Assembly: GCA_905236065.1 (NCBI GenBank)
Contig: CAJONZ010000071.1
Coordinates: 1-64,000 of the forward strand
Origin: an uncultured Bacteroidaceae bacterium
Lineage (GTDB): Bacteria; Bacteroidota; Bacteroidia; Bacteroidales; Bacteroidaceae
Length of the DNA stretch: 64,000 nucleotides
Reading direction: 5' to 3'
Below the pieces are notes generated by a model that was not told the DNA's origin, searched no databases, and saw only the letters and a program-made list of their open reading frames with translations. Below are positions 27,055 to 35,325 of this stretch, in pieces. Within the stretch, counting starts at the first letter, position 1; each line of letters starts with the position of its first letter. The position numbers were made by a program, and so were the translations under genes.

Positions 27055-28293
27055 ATGTATTCGATAGGAATGTATTTATATGCCCTGGCGGCAGTCTTCG
27101 TCTCACTTTTCTCCCGAAAAGTGCGAAAACTGGTAGAGGGCATACCAGAAACATTTCGTGTGTTGCGTGTGGAGATTAAGCCCGACGACCGTGTGGCGTG
27201 GTTCCATGCTGCCTCGTTGGGTGAGTTTGAGCAGGGGCGCCCGTTGATGGAGCGTTTGCACCGGGAGCATCCCGAGTACAAAATCCTGCTGACCTTCTTC
27301 TCTCCTTCGGGCTATGAAGTGCGGAAAAACTATTCGGGTGCCGATGTGGTTTGCTATCTGCCCTTCGACACGCCGGGGAATGTGCTTTCCTTCCTGCGCC
27401 TTGCCCACCCGGAGATAGGAATCTTCATCAAGTATGAATTTTGGACGAACTACCTGACAAAGGCCCACAAGCGGGGCGTGAAACTCTACAGCGTGTCAAG
27501 CATTTTCCGTCCCAACCAGCACTTTTTCCAATGGTGGGGAAGTATGAAGCCGCTTCGTCAGTTCGACCACCTGTTTGTGCAGAACGAACAGAGCAAGCAG
27601 TTGTTGGGTGAGCATGGCGTAACGTGTGCGACGGTGGTAGGCGATACGCGCCTCGACCGTGTCATTGCCATCAAGAATGCGGCGGCACCGTTGCCCATCG
27701 TCGAGAAGTTCGTGGGCAGGGCACCCTGCTTTATCGCCGGTTCGTCGTGGGGACCCGATGAGGAAATCTACATTCCCTACTTCGCCCAGCATACGGATTG
27801 GAAACTCATCATTGCTCCCCATGTCATCAGTGCCGTCCACCTGAAAAGCATCGAGAAGCTGTTGGCTTCCCATGGCATGAAGGCGGTTTACTATACGGAC
27901 TTGGAACAGGGGACGAAGCAGGTGGCCGATGAGCGGGTGCTGATTGTCAACTGCTTCGGAAAACTCTCCTCCATCTACCGTTATGGCAAGATTGCCCTTG
28001 TCGGTGGTGGATTTGGCGTAGGCATCCACAATGTGCCAGAGGCCGCAGTCTATGGCATACCTGTGCTGTTCGGCCCTAACAACCGAAAGTTCCAGGAGGC
28101 ACAGACCCTGCTCCACTGCGGAGGGGCGTTTGAATACGGCGACGCAGCCACCTTCTCTTCTATCATGGACAGGTTCCTCTCCAACGCCGACTTCCTTCAG
28201 GAGGCTGGCAAGAAGGCGGGAGCCTACATCAATGCCAACGCCGGGGCTGCGGACAAGTGTTTTGAATACATATTTAATAATAAGGGGGACTAA
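27055..28293 (+). CDS. waaA: 3-deoxy-D-manno-octulosonic acid (Kdo) transferase
   Basis: A 412-aa GT30 glycosyltransferase that adds Kdo to lipid A precursor on the inner face of the cytoplasmic membrane. One N-terminal hydrophobic segment (GMYLYALAAVFVSLF) anchors it. The GT30 hallmarks are WFHAASLGEFEQGRPL near residues 43-58, YEFWTNYLTKA near 126, and the CMP-Kdo-binding region VGGGFGVGIHNVPEAAVYGI near 313-332. The length is normal. It is directly downstream of gltX and followed by a DUF4254 gene and a glycosyltransferase, which makes a small envelope-sugar group. Confidence 0.95.
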   Translation: MYSIGMYLYALAAVFVSLFSRKVRKLVEGIPETFRVLRVEIKPDDRVAWFHAASLGEFEQGRPLMERLHREHPEYKILLTFFSPSGYEVRKNYSGADVVCYLPFDTPGNVLSFLRLAHPEIGIFIKYEFWTNYLTKAHKRGVKLYSVSSIFRPNQHFFQWWGSMKPLRQFDHLFVQNEQSKQLLGEHGVTCATVVGDTRLDRVIAIKNAAAPLPIVEKFVGRAPCFIAGSSWGPDEEIYIPYFAQHTDWKLIIAPHVISAVHLKSIEKLLASHGMKAVYYTDLEQGTKQVADERVLIVNCFGKLSSIYRYGKIALVGGGFGVGIHNVPEAAVYGIPVLFGPNNRKFQEAQTLLHCGGAFEYGDAATFSSIMDRFLSNADFLQEAGKKAGAYINANAGAADKCFEYIFNNKGD

Positions 28294-28339
28294 GAACTTT
28301 AAGGACCTTGGGAACCATAAGGCCAAAAACTAAAAAACG

Positions 28340-28954
28340 ATGACATTTACACAAACAGCTATTCCAATATTTGCGAAGGTGGTGAAGGATTACCATCTCA
28401 TCGACGATGTTGACCAGCCCATCAACAATCCCTACGGGATGGGCACCATCGAATACTACCTCTACTTGAAGTGCTGGATTGACACTGTACAGTGGCATTT
28501 GGAAGACCTCATCCGAGACCCACAGATTGACCCGGTTGAGGCGTTGCAGCTGAAACGCCGCATCGACAAGAGCAACCAAGACCGCACCGACATCGTGGAG
28601 ATGATAGACTCCTACTTCCTGACTGCCTACAGTGACGTGAAGCAGTTGCCCGATGCCACCATCAACACGGAGAGCCCAGCCTGGGCCGTGGATCGCCTGA
28701 GCATCCTGGAACTGAAAATCTACCACATGCAGGAGCAGGTGGGGCGCCAGGATGTTTCGTCGGAGCATGTGGAGACCTGCCAGAAGAAACTCAATGTGCT
28801 GTTGGAGCAGAAGAAAGACCTCTCTACGGCCATTGACCAGCTGATTGCCGACATCGAGGTCGGTCGGAAGTACATGAAGGTCTATAAGCAGATGAAAATG
28901 TACAACGACCCCAGCACAAATCCGGTACTTTATAAGTTGAAAGTTAAGAGTTAA
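28340..28954 (+). CDS. DUF4254 family protein
   Basis: A 204-aa soluble, mostly helical protein of the Bacteroidetes family DUF4254, often found next to LPS glycosyltransferase genes. Recognisable segments are CWIDTVQWHLEDLIRDPQID near residues 45-64 and RIDKSNQDRTDIVEMID near 74-90; the C-terminal half is a likely coiled coil. The function is unknown. The last residues, KLKVKS, come from a TTAAAAG-type tandem repeat that also provides the stop codon, so the ancestral C-terminus may have been different. Confidence 0.8.
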   Translation: MTFTQTAIPIFAKVVKDYHLIDDVDQPINNPYGMGTIEYYLYLKCWIDTVQWHLEDLIRDPQIDPVEALQLKRRIDKSNQDRTDIVEMIDSYFLTAYSDVKQLPDATINTESPAWAVDRLSILELKIYHMQEQVGRQDVSSEHVETCQKKLNVLLEQKKDLSTAIDQLIADIEVGRKYMKVYKQMKMYNDPSTNPVLYKLKVKS

Positions 28955-28966
28955 AAGTTAAAAGGA
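28936..28966 (+). repeat. AGTTAAA tandem repeat at the 3' end of the DUF4254 gene
   Basis: Repeats of A/GAGTTAAAAG with a period of 7-8 bp begin inside the last codons and continue past the stop. They are the complement of the TTTTAACT blocks at 8676 and 54136. Further on, GTACTT words and two copies of GTACTTGATT lie at 28969-29005. Confidence 0.65.
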
Positions 28967-29035
28967 GTACTTCGTACTTGATTCCTTGCACTTTGTACTT
29001 GATTGTTTCTTAAACTTCTAACTTTTAGCTCTTTC

Positions 29036-30139
29036 ATGCGGATTGGTTTTGACGCCAAGCGTCTCTACAATAATTTCACGGGATTAGGCAATCATAGCCG
29101 CACCACAATCGACATCCTGACGGCGGAATATCCTGAGAATGCGTATTATCTCTATACGCCTAAGCTGAGGCTGAACCCCGTGACAAGTCCCTACCTACAG
29201 AAAGCGGGCTGTCACACGGTACAGCCTCAGGGGCTTTTGCGTGGCGGACTGTGGCGCACCGTCGGCTTGCCTGCCGACCTGAAGCGCGACGGCATAGAAC
29301 TGTTCCACGGACTGAGCAACGAGCTGCCCCTCGGCATCCGGCGCACGGGTATTCCCAGTGTCGTGACCATCCACGATGTGGCCTTCCGCACCTTTACCGA
29401 CATGTACCACTGGGCCGACCGTCAAATCTACGACCTCAAATGGCGGTATGCCGTCCGTCAGGCTGACCGCATCATTGCTATCAGCCAATGCACCAAACGG
29501 GACATCATCCGTTTCTACGACATTGATGAACAAAAAATCGACGTGGTCTATCAGCCCGTCACACCCCGCTATTACAGCCCGATTCCCCGCACGGATGCCC
29601 CGCCCTACATGCTCTACGTGGGCGCTGTCAATTCCCGCAAAAACCTGCTTGGCATCGTGAAGGCCATGGAGCTGCTGCCCTCCGACTTGGACTTGCCACT
29701 CTACATCGTGGGCAACGGCCACGAATACAAGCGGGAGGTGCAGAGCTACATTGCCGCCCATGGTATCCAGTCGCGCTTTCGTTGGCTGGGCGGACTCTCT
29801 CACGAGGAACTGCACCAACTTTACACCGATGCCCTGTTGTTCGTCTATCCCTCTTTCTATGAAGGTTTTGGCCTGCCCGTAGTGGAAGCCATGCTCAGTG
29901 GCTGCCCCGTCGTCACGAGCGACCGTAGCAGCCTGCCCGAAGCTGGTGGCCCTTATTCCCTGAAGGCCAATCCCGAATCGCCCGAAGACATCCGCGACAA
30001 GATGTTTCAGGCACTGACCGACACCGCTCTCCGCACCCACATGATAACCGGCAGCCGCGACTATGCCATGCAAACTTTTCATCCCACTGTCCTTGCCCAC
30101 CGCTTGATGCAGGTATATAAGACTGCTTCGTCTTCTTAG
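29036..30139 (+). CDS. GT4-family glycosyltransferase
   Basis: A 367-aa GT-B glycosyltransferase of the glycosyltransferase family 1/4 type, probably adding a sugar to LPS or another envelope glycan. I start at the ATG at 29036 (MRIGFDAKRLYNNFTGLGNH); the track start at 29003 is a TTG inside repeat sequence. The N-terminal acceptor domain has VVTIHDVAF near residue 107. The donor domain has MLYVGAVNSRKNL near 198 and the conserved FVYPSFYEGFGLPVVEAMLSGCPVV near 272-296 with the ExFGxxxxE pattern. It follows waaA and DUF4254 in the same direction. Donor and acceptor are unknown. Confidence 0.88.
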   Translation: MRIGFDAKRLYNNFTGLGNHSRTTIDILTAEYPENAYYLYTPKLRLNPVTSPYLQKAGCHTVQPQGLLRGGLWRTVGLPADLKRDGIELFHGLSNELPLGIRRTGIPSVVTIHDVAFRTFTDMYHWADRQIYDLKWRYAVRQADRIIAISQCTKRDIIRFYDIDEQKIDVVYQPVTPRYYSPIPRTDAPPYMLYVGAVNSRKNLLGIVKAMELLPSDLDLPLYIVGNGHEYKREVQSYIAAHGIQSRFRWLGGLSHEELHQLYTDALLFVYPSFYEGFGLPVVEAMLSGCPVVTSDRSSLPEAGGPYSLKANPESPEDIRDKMFQALTDTALRTHMITGSRDYAMQTFHPTVLAHRLMQVYKTASSS

Positions 30140-30283
30140 TGTTTTTTTCCGTTCATTTCCGCATCAGCGACAAGACAAGTGTCCTCCTCGCCGCATTTTT
30201 GTTGATTTTTACACAAAATATAATCTTGTTAACCCCAAATTTCTTAACTTCGCAGCCTTAATCAAACAAAAAGGAAAAGAATC

Positions 30284-30466
30284 ATGGCAATACCGGTAAC
30301 AAACATCCCAGTGCTGACGGGTGAGGTGGCAGAGCGCTTCATCGAGCAGTGCGAGTACAACGCTAAGCATCTGGCTGGTTCGGAGTGGAGTCAGGAGAAG
30401 GAAGATTGGTTCAATGGAATCATGGAGCGTTCCCTTGAGTTTCAACGCAAAATGGCACACAAATGA
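30284..30466 (+). CDS. Small conserved-looking protein coupled to an acetyltransferase gene
   Basis: A 60-aa acidic protein (TNIPVLTGEVAERFIEQCEY, then helical) that I do not recognise as a named family. AAAAAGGAAAAG precedes the ATG by a few bases and could serve as a purine-rich ribosome site. Its stop overlaps the next start (ATGA at 30463), so it is coupled to the acetyltransferase that follows. This small-gene-plus-acetyltransferase order recalls toxin-antitoxin modules of the GNAT type, but no ribbon-helix-helix motif is visible, so this remains a suggestion. Confidence 0.6.
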   Translation: MAIPVTNIPVLTGEVAERFIEQCEYNAKHLAGSEWSQEKEDWFNGIMERSLEFQRKMAHK

Positions 30467-31067
30467 CACTCGCAGATCTTCTGTTTTCCCCTCAAGGCAC
30501 AGCTGGACTTGACCTATAGTCATTTGACTGTGGGCGGGAGTCTGTCAATAAATTCTTCCGCGAAGAGGCGCAGGATTACCAAGACGAACTGTTTGGTAAA
30601 ACTTACTATTGGGTGCATCGCAACCGTCCAACGGAAGTGGTCGCCGGCTTCACAGTCGCGAACGCCAGTATCTTCACCAAGCGGTTGCCCAATGCCCGCC
30701 AGAAGAAGATTGGCCGCGAGGTACACCACGAGAAGGGGCTTATCAATTACCCGTCAATCCTGCTTGCCCAGTTCGGCGTTGATGTCAAGTACAAGGGGCT
30801 GCACCTCGGCCCGCAAATCATCGACTTCGTGATGCAGTGGTTCACCTCGTCTGACAACAAGTCCGGCTGCCGCCACCTCATCGTCGATGCCTACGACGAG
30901 CCGCATCTGTTGGAGTTCTACCAGCGCAACGGTCTCAACTTTTTCTTTTCTTCGCTTGAACAGGAGATGCAGTACCGCAATTGGGACATCGAGAAGGACG
31001 GTCCATTAGAGAGACCCGCCTCATGTTCCGCGACATGATTCTGCTCAAAAGACCCTCCATCAGATAA
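30463..31067 (+). pseudogene. GNAT N-acetyltransferase broken by an amber codon and a frameshift
   Basis: Reading from the ATG at 30463 gives MTLADLLFSPQGTAGLDL, an in-frame TAG at 30517-30519, then SFDCGRESVNKFFREEA and the acetyltransferase body of the track ORF at 30613 (which itself starts with GTG). The body has the pattern of a common Bacteroidetes GNAT: NYPSILLAQFGVD, then GPQIIDFVMQWFTSS and HLIVDAYDEPHLLEFYQRNG. Near 31003 the frame is lost: a one-base insertion would restore IRETRLMFRDMILLKR, the expected family ending, stopping at 31067. Two independent lesions suggest a decaying gene, although sequencing error cannot be excluded. Confidence 0.75.
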
Positions 31068-31416
31068 TCCACCGAACCACATAACCACTGAATAACAACT
31101 ACGCAGAGATGGCGACGAACAGGCAGATACACGGATATGAGGAAGTTTCCCAGAAGAGGACTGGCCTTTTGTTTTCTACCGTTGATGAGGGAAGGCGAAT
31201 GGCTGGCGGAGCGGGTTTATACCCCCCCCCTTTTTTTTTTTATATGGGATGTAAGTGGTTTAGAATCAAATAAATCAGCGATAGAGCCGCTAAAGAATAG
31301 AAGGCGCGTTTGTGCCCCGTAACGGGGTGCAGACGCGCCTTCTGATGTGTGTTTATATGCGTGGCTGGACTGCGCAGAATCAATGTGTTTAACAATATCA
31401 TATCTAATCTAAACAA
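31068..31416. other. Intergenic region with C9/T11 tract and long hairpin
   Basis: This stretch has no convincing gene; the track ORF 31137-31322 is translated low-complexity sequence. It contains a run of nine C followed by eleven T (31222-31241) and a 45-nt hairpin (31299-31343). The promoter of the next gene is not a clean consensus match. Confidence 0.65.
31299..31343 (+). ncRNA. Long hairpin with wobble-only mismatches
   Basis: The arms AGAAGGCGCGTTTGTGCCCC... and ...GGGGTGCAGACGCGCCTTCT are 22 nt each around one central base. All three non-Watson-Crick positions would be G-U pairs in a plus-strand RNA but A-C mismatches in a minus-strand RNA. There is no T-run after it, so it is more likely a leader or processing structure than a terminator. 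Confidence 0.5.
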
Positions 31417-32892
31417 ATGATAATAGCTAAAAGAATTCTGACAATCTTGGCAACGGTACTGCTGTTTAGCGTAAGTGTATTTGCGCAGAGTGGTAACAAC
31501 GAACCCTTGAAGGGTGATGTAAATGAAGACGGCAAAGTCGATGTGGCTGACGTCACGGCCGTTATCAAGATTATAATGGATGGAGAAGAAATGGTAACCG
31601 TGGGCGGTTACTTCTATCTTGGTACCACAGAGCCTACAGCTGTGAATTACAAGACTCTGCCTGGCGTTGTGACCTCTTATACGTCTATCGATGAGGCCAT
31701 CGGAGTAACTGCCACAGTGGAGGCTGGCGAGACGCTCTACATGCTGTGTCCCACGGCCTGGATGCAAGTGAAAAAAGTGGTTGTTGAGGACGAGAACGGC
31801 AAGACTATCTTTTTGGGGGACGAAAAGGATGAGGAAACCATCTCTGGATATACCATTTACAGGACACAGGTTTGGAATGAAACCTTGACGATGACGCTTA
31901 AAACCAAGTCTGTCAGAATCCTGGACCTTGGTAACAGCTATACGGGCGATGCTACGCATTACCTTCCACAAATACTTACAGCCGCCAACATCACTACTGG
32001 TTTTTCGCTATACCGCGTACATCGCACTGGTTCTTGTTTTAGAAATTGGGTAAATCTGTATAAGGGGGAAGATGCAGGCGGCAATTATAAACTTCAAAAG
32101 GTTGCGGGTGAAACCATCAAAGGCATTAGCGGTGGTACAGGCACTGACAGGGGGTGGTTCGTGAATCTGCTCAGACAGGATTGGGATATCATCATTATTC
32201 ATCAGGCATCCGTTTATTCCGCCAGATACGATGAATGGGCTGGCGACGGCGAGGCAGGCGGTTTGACAGAATATATGAGGATTCTTAGGACATATTGCCC
32301 GAAGGCTGCTATAGGTTTCTACATCATTCATAGCTACGCGAGCTGGGCAAGAAATAAAAACAATCCAAGCGAATACGCCTACGCACAAGGTGGCTATCTT
32401 TCTACGGAAAGATGGGAGAACATAGCCAGCGCTGTTGAGAAGTTGAAAGCAAATTATAACATTGATTTCATCATTCCCTACGGTACGGCGGTGCAAAACC
32501 TACGAATGACGAGCATCAATCCTACTGATCCCGTTGACAATACCAAGAAGAATGATTTCTCCTACGATGCCCAGCACATGGCTGACGGCATCGGCGACTA
32601 TGTGGCCGCCTGTGCCTACTTCGAGGCATTGTTTGCCCCGCTGTTCAACGTGACGGTATTGGGCAACAGCTACATCGACACGAATATTCCAGTTCCGCAG
32701 CTAGGCGACGATGACTATTATGACGGCAGGGGCATTCCTGTGCAGATTACTGCCGCCAATGCCTTGCTCGCACAAAGGGCCGCAATACTGGCTGTCAATG
32801 ACATGTTCCACCTGAACAATCCAGAAACGGAAGACATCGTTCCCGAGAACAGCGACACAAGCACGGTGTTTGAGGGCAATGGCATTCCTTGA
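31417..32892 (+). CDS. Secreted SGNH-type (DUF4886) protein with N-terminal dockerin-like repeat
   Basis: A 491-aa exported protein. After a signal peptide (LTILATVLLFSVSVFAQ) comes one dockerin-type calcium motif, GDVNEDGKVDVADVTAVIKI, near residues 33-52. A beta-rich spacer follows to about residue 165. The rest resembles DUF4886, an SGNH/GDSL-like fold: RILDLGNSYTGDATHYLP near 168-185 provides the nucleophile-type GNS, RQDWDIIIIHQASVYS near 249-264 the central block, and DAQHM near 386 a possible Asp/His pair. An esterase acting on an acylated polymer would fit, but no substrate is known. It is not in an obvious operon. Confidence 0.75.
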   Translation: MIIAKRILTILATVLLFSVSVFAQSGNNEPLKGDVNEDGKVDVADVTAVIKIIMDGEEMVTVGGYFYLGTTEPTAVNYKTLPGVVTSYTSIDEAIGVTATVEAGETLYMLCPTAWMQVKKVVVEDENGKTIFLGDEKDEETISGYTIYRTQVWNETLTMTLKTKSVRILDLGNSYTGDATHYLPQILTAANITTGFSLYRVHRTGSCFRNWVNLYKGEDAGGNYKLQKVAGETIKGISGGTGTDRGWFVNLLRQDWDIIIIHQASVYSARYDEWAGDGEAGGLTEYMRILRTYCPKAAIGFYIIHSYASWARNKNNPSEYAYAQGGYLSTERWENIASAVEKLKANYNIDFIIPYGTAVQNLRMTSINPTDPVDNTKKNDFSYDAQHMADGIGDYVAACAYFEALFAPLFNVTVLGNSYIDTNIPVPQLGDDDYYDGRGIPVQITAANALLAQRAAILAVNDMFHLNNPETEDIVPENSDTSTVFEGNGIP

Positions 32893-33008
32893 GACCTGAG
32901 TTGGATAATACATGATAAACCCCAGAAGTATTCTGTCTAACTTCTGAGGTTCACTACATTTTGACACTCCCCCGATTAATTTAATATGGATTGTGGATAA
33001 TCATTGGT

Positions 33009-34247
33009 CTAATTGCTTTCGGTTTTAATACAGAAGTGCTCCATCCGTTGCAACAGGGTGGGGTGGGAGTATTGGGTGAACACCACGGCGGGATGGGGCG
33101 TGAGGTTGGCCAGGCTCTTGGCCGACATCTTTTTCAGGGCGTTGCCCAAGGCGACCCCCATGCCGTGTTGGCAGGCAAATTCGTCGGCTTGCCATTCGTG
33201 GCGGCGGGAAATGATGTTGCCGAGCATGGAGGTGATGATTTGTACGGGAGTGAAAAGCAACATGAAGACGGTCATGTTGATGTGGAAAGAGGGAGTGGCA
33301 CAGCCTGCCGCAGCCGCAATCTCCTGACTGTCGATGACGATGCTGAAGAGATAGAAGTTGATGAGGTTTGTGAGCAGGGTCGAGACAATGCCTTTGAGAA
33401 TGTGGCGGTGCTTGTAGTGGCCGATTTCATGGGCCAGCACAGCGACGATTTCGTCAGTGGTGAGTTGCTCCATCAGTGTGTCGTAGAGTACGACGCGCTT
33501 GCGCGGGCCGAAACCTGTGAAGTAGGCGTTGGCCTTGGAACTGCGTTTGCTGCCGTCGATGACATAGATATTCTTCAGCTTGAAATCGACGCGGTTGGCG
33601 AACTCCTCGATGGCGGTGCGTAGTTCGCCTTCGGCCAGTGGGGTTTGCTTGTTGAAGAGTGGTACGATGAGGTCGCTGTAGAGAAACTGGATGACGAGCA
33701 TGATGACGGAGAGGACGCCCCAGGCCACCAGCCAGAAATAAGTAGGCATTTGTCCGTAAATCCATACCACCACACTGATAAGCAAGGCGTAGAGCACGAG
33801 GGAAACCACCATGCCTTTCAGTGTGTCGGCAATGAAGAGGCGTGGTGTGGTGCGGTTGAATCCGTACTTTTCCTCAATGTGGAAGGTGGCGTAGATGGAG
33901 AAGGGGAGTCCGACGGCCCAATCGACCAGATAGAAGATGCCAAAGAAGACGAGGGCGGTCAATATCGGCTGCTGGCTTACGTCGCGGGACACGGAGTCGA
34001 ACCAACTGAAGCCGCCCAAAGCGAACAGGGTGAGCAACAGGGTGGTGTCAACGCAGTTGGAGATAAGTCCGAAGCGGGCGTTTTCGCGGGAATATGCCTG
34101 TTGCCGCTGATAGGCTTGGTCATCGTAGATGCCTTCCAAGAGCCGGGGAATAGGTTGGTGGCTGGCGCGACGGTTCAGGAGGCTCAGGACGATGCTGTAG
34201 ATGAATTCGGCTGCTACGATGGCGATAATTGTCCAGTATAAAACCAT
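33009..34247 (-). CDS. M48-family membrane metallopeptidase (Ste24/CAAX-type)
   Basis: A polytopic inner-membrane zinc protease of 412 aa. The start is the ATG at 34247 (MVLYWTIIAIVAAEFIYSIV) because the minus-strand promoter lies at 34270; the track start at 34445 is upstream of it. Several hydrophobic segments precede the catalytic motif AVLAHEIGHYKHRH near residue 270. A glutamate in RRHEWQADEFA near 350 supplies the third zinc ligand. The N-terminal extension (CAAX_prenyl_protease_1-type) with KYGFNRTTPRLFIAD fits Ste24-like enzymes rather than HtpX. It probably acts in membrane-protein quality control. Confidence 0.9.
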   Translation of the reverse strand: MVLYWTIIAIVAAEFIYSIVLSLLNRRASHQPIPRLLEGIYDDQAYQRQQAYSRENARFGLISNCVDTTLLLTLFALGGFSWFDSVSRDVSQQPILTALVFFGIFYLVDWAVGLPFSIYATFHIEEKYGFNRTTPRLFIADTLKGMVVSLVLYALLISVVVWIYGQMPTYFWLVAWGVLSVIMLVIQFLYSDLIVPLFNKQTPLAEGELRTAIEEFANRVDFKLKNIYVIDGSKRSSKANAYFTGFGPRKRVVLYDTLMEQLTTDEIVAVLAHEIGHYKHRHILKGIVSTLLTNLINFYLFSIVIDSQEIAAAAGCATPSFHINMTVFMLLFTPVQIITSMLGNIISRRHEWQADEFACQHGMGVALGNALKKMSAKSLANLTPHPAVVFTQYSHPTLLQRMEHFCIKTESN

Positions 34248-34269
34248 GTGCGATGTACGATTTTGGCTG

Positions 34270-34328
34270 CAAAGGTACGGAAAAATGGTAAATGGTAAAC
34301 GGTAAATGGTAAATAATTCGTACCTTTG
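34270..34328. promoter_or_regulatory. Divergent promoters in an inverted repeat (M48 peptidase / purU)
   Basis: A minus-strand TACCTTTG (34270-34277) and a plus-strand TACCTTTG (34321-34328) are each followed by CAGCCAAA and, a few bases later, GTACAT. The two promoter blocks are therefore an inverted repeat of about 25 bp. Between them lies a TGGTAAA tandem repeat. The element fixes the start codons of both genes. Confidence 0.75.
34283..34316 (+). repeat. TGGTAAA tandem repeat
   Basis: Four or five copies of AAATGGTAAA with a period of 7 bp (AATGGTAAATGGTAAACGG onward) fill the gap between two divergent promoters. The same family occurs at 39530-39612, and its complement is inside the start of the gene at 5584. 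Confidence 0.75.
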
Positions 34329-34350
34329 CAGCCAAATTGTACATGAAATT

Positions 34351-35214
34351 ATGAATTCGACAGCCATACTTTTGCTACACTGCCCCGACCGACTGGGCAT
34401 CATCACTGAAATCACCAAATTCATTACCGACAACAACGGAAACATTGTCTATCTCGACCAGTACGTGGACGAGGTGGACCACATGTTCTTTATGCGTGTG
34501 GAATGGGATTTGAAAGACTTTCTCATTCCCGAAGACAAGATAGGGGAATATATTGATACGCTCTACAGCCGTCGCTACGACATGAGGTTCCGCCTTTACT
34601 TTGGCAACGTGAAGCCCCGCATGGCCATCTTTGTGAGCAAGATGTCCCACTGTCTCTACGACCTGCTGGCTCGCTACAAGGCCGGCGAACTGAACGTGGA
34701 AATCCCTTGCATCGTCAGCAACCACGAGGACTTGCGCTACGTGGCCGAGCAGTTCGGCATCCCCTACTACGTGTGGAGCATCAAGAAGGACTGGTCGAAC
34801 AAGCAGGAGGTGGAACAGGCCGAGATGCAGATGCTGCGCGACCTGAAGGTGAACTTCATCGTGCTGGCCCGCTACATGCAGATTATCAGCGACGAGATGA
34901 TTGAGGCTTTTCCCAGCCGCATCATCAACATCCACCACTCGTTCCTGCCTGCCTTCATCGGTGCGAAGCCTTATCACCAGGCTTACGAGCGGGGCGTGAA
35001 AATCATCGGTGCCACGAGCCACTATGTGACGGCTGAACTGGATGCCGGCCCCATCATCGAGCAGGACGTGGTGCGCATCACCCACAAGGACACGCCCGAC
35101 AGCCTGGTGTTGAAGGGCAAGGACCTCGAAAAGATTGTCCTCAGCCGTGCCGTGAAGAAGCACGTGGAGCGCAAGGTGCTGACCTATAAGAATAAAACAA
35201 TTATATTTAGTTAA
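34351..35214 (+). CDS. purU: Formyltetrahydrofolate deformylase
   Basis: A 287-aa cytoplasmic enzyme that hydrolyses 10-formyl-THF to formate and THF. The start is the ATG at 34351 (MNSTAILLLHCPDRLGIITE); the track start at 34306 is upstream of the promoter at 34321. An N-terminal ACT domain (residues 1-80) precedes a formyltransferase-like domain with PCIVSNHEDL near 130. The catalytic region is INIHHSFLPAFIGAKPYHQA near 192-211, with Asp in AELDAGPI. It is followed by typA in the same direction after a GC-rich spacer. Confidence 0.94.
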   Translation: MNSTAILLLHCPDRLGIITEITKFITDNNGNIVYLDQYVDEVDHMFFMRVEWDLKDFLIPEDKIGEYIDTLYSRRYDMRFRLYFGNVKPRMAIFVSKMSHCLYDLLARYKAGELNVEIPCIVSNHEDLRYVAEQFGIPYYVWSIKKDWSNKQEVEQAEMQMLRDLKVNFIVLARYMQIISDEMIEAFPSRIINIHHSFLPAFIGAKPYHQAYERGVKIIGATSHYVTAELDAGPIIEQDVVRITHKDTPDSLVLKGKDLEKIVLSRAVKKHVERKVLTYKNKTIIFS

Positions 35215-35217
35215 AAG

Positions 35218-35320
35218 CCCCTCACCCCTATCCCCTCTCCCCCTATAGGGCGAGGGAAATTGTCCGGATGGTGTTCCTCTCCTCGGGGGAGAGGTGGAGG
35301 TTAGGAGGGGGCTATTTTAA
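35218..35320. repeat. CCCCT/AGGGG intergenic block between purU and typA
   Basis: Two nested palindromic groups are visible: CCCTCTCCCCCTATAGGGCGAGGG, then CCTCTCCTCGGGGGAGAGG. The second is a near-perfect hairpin. The core CCGGATGG is shared with blocks at 12316 and 51193. Confidence 0.6.
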
Positions 35321-35325
35321 AAATT

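Noticed and set aside
31137-31322. 61-aa ORF before the SGNH gene
   Set aside because: It runs through the C9/T11 tract and the start of the hairpin; no support as a gene.
34306-34350. Upstream start for purU
   Set aside because: It precedes the promoter box at 34321 and consists of repeat-derived codons; 34351 matches the family N-terminus.
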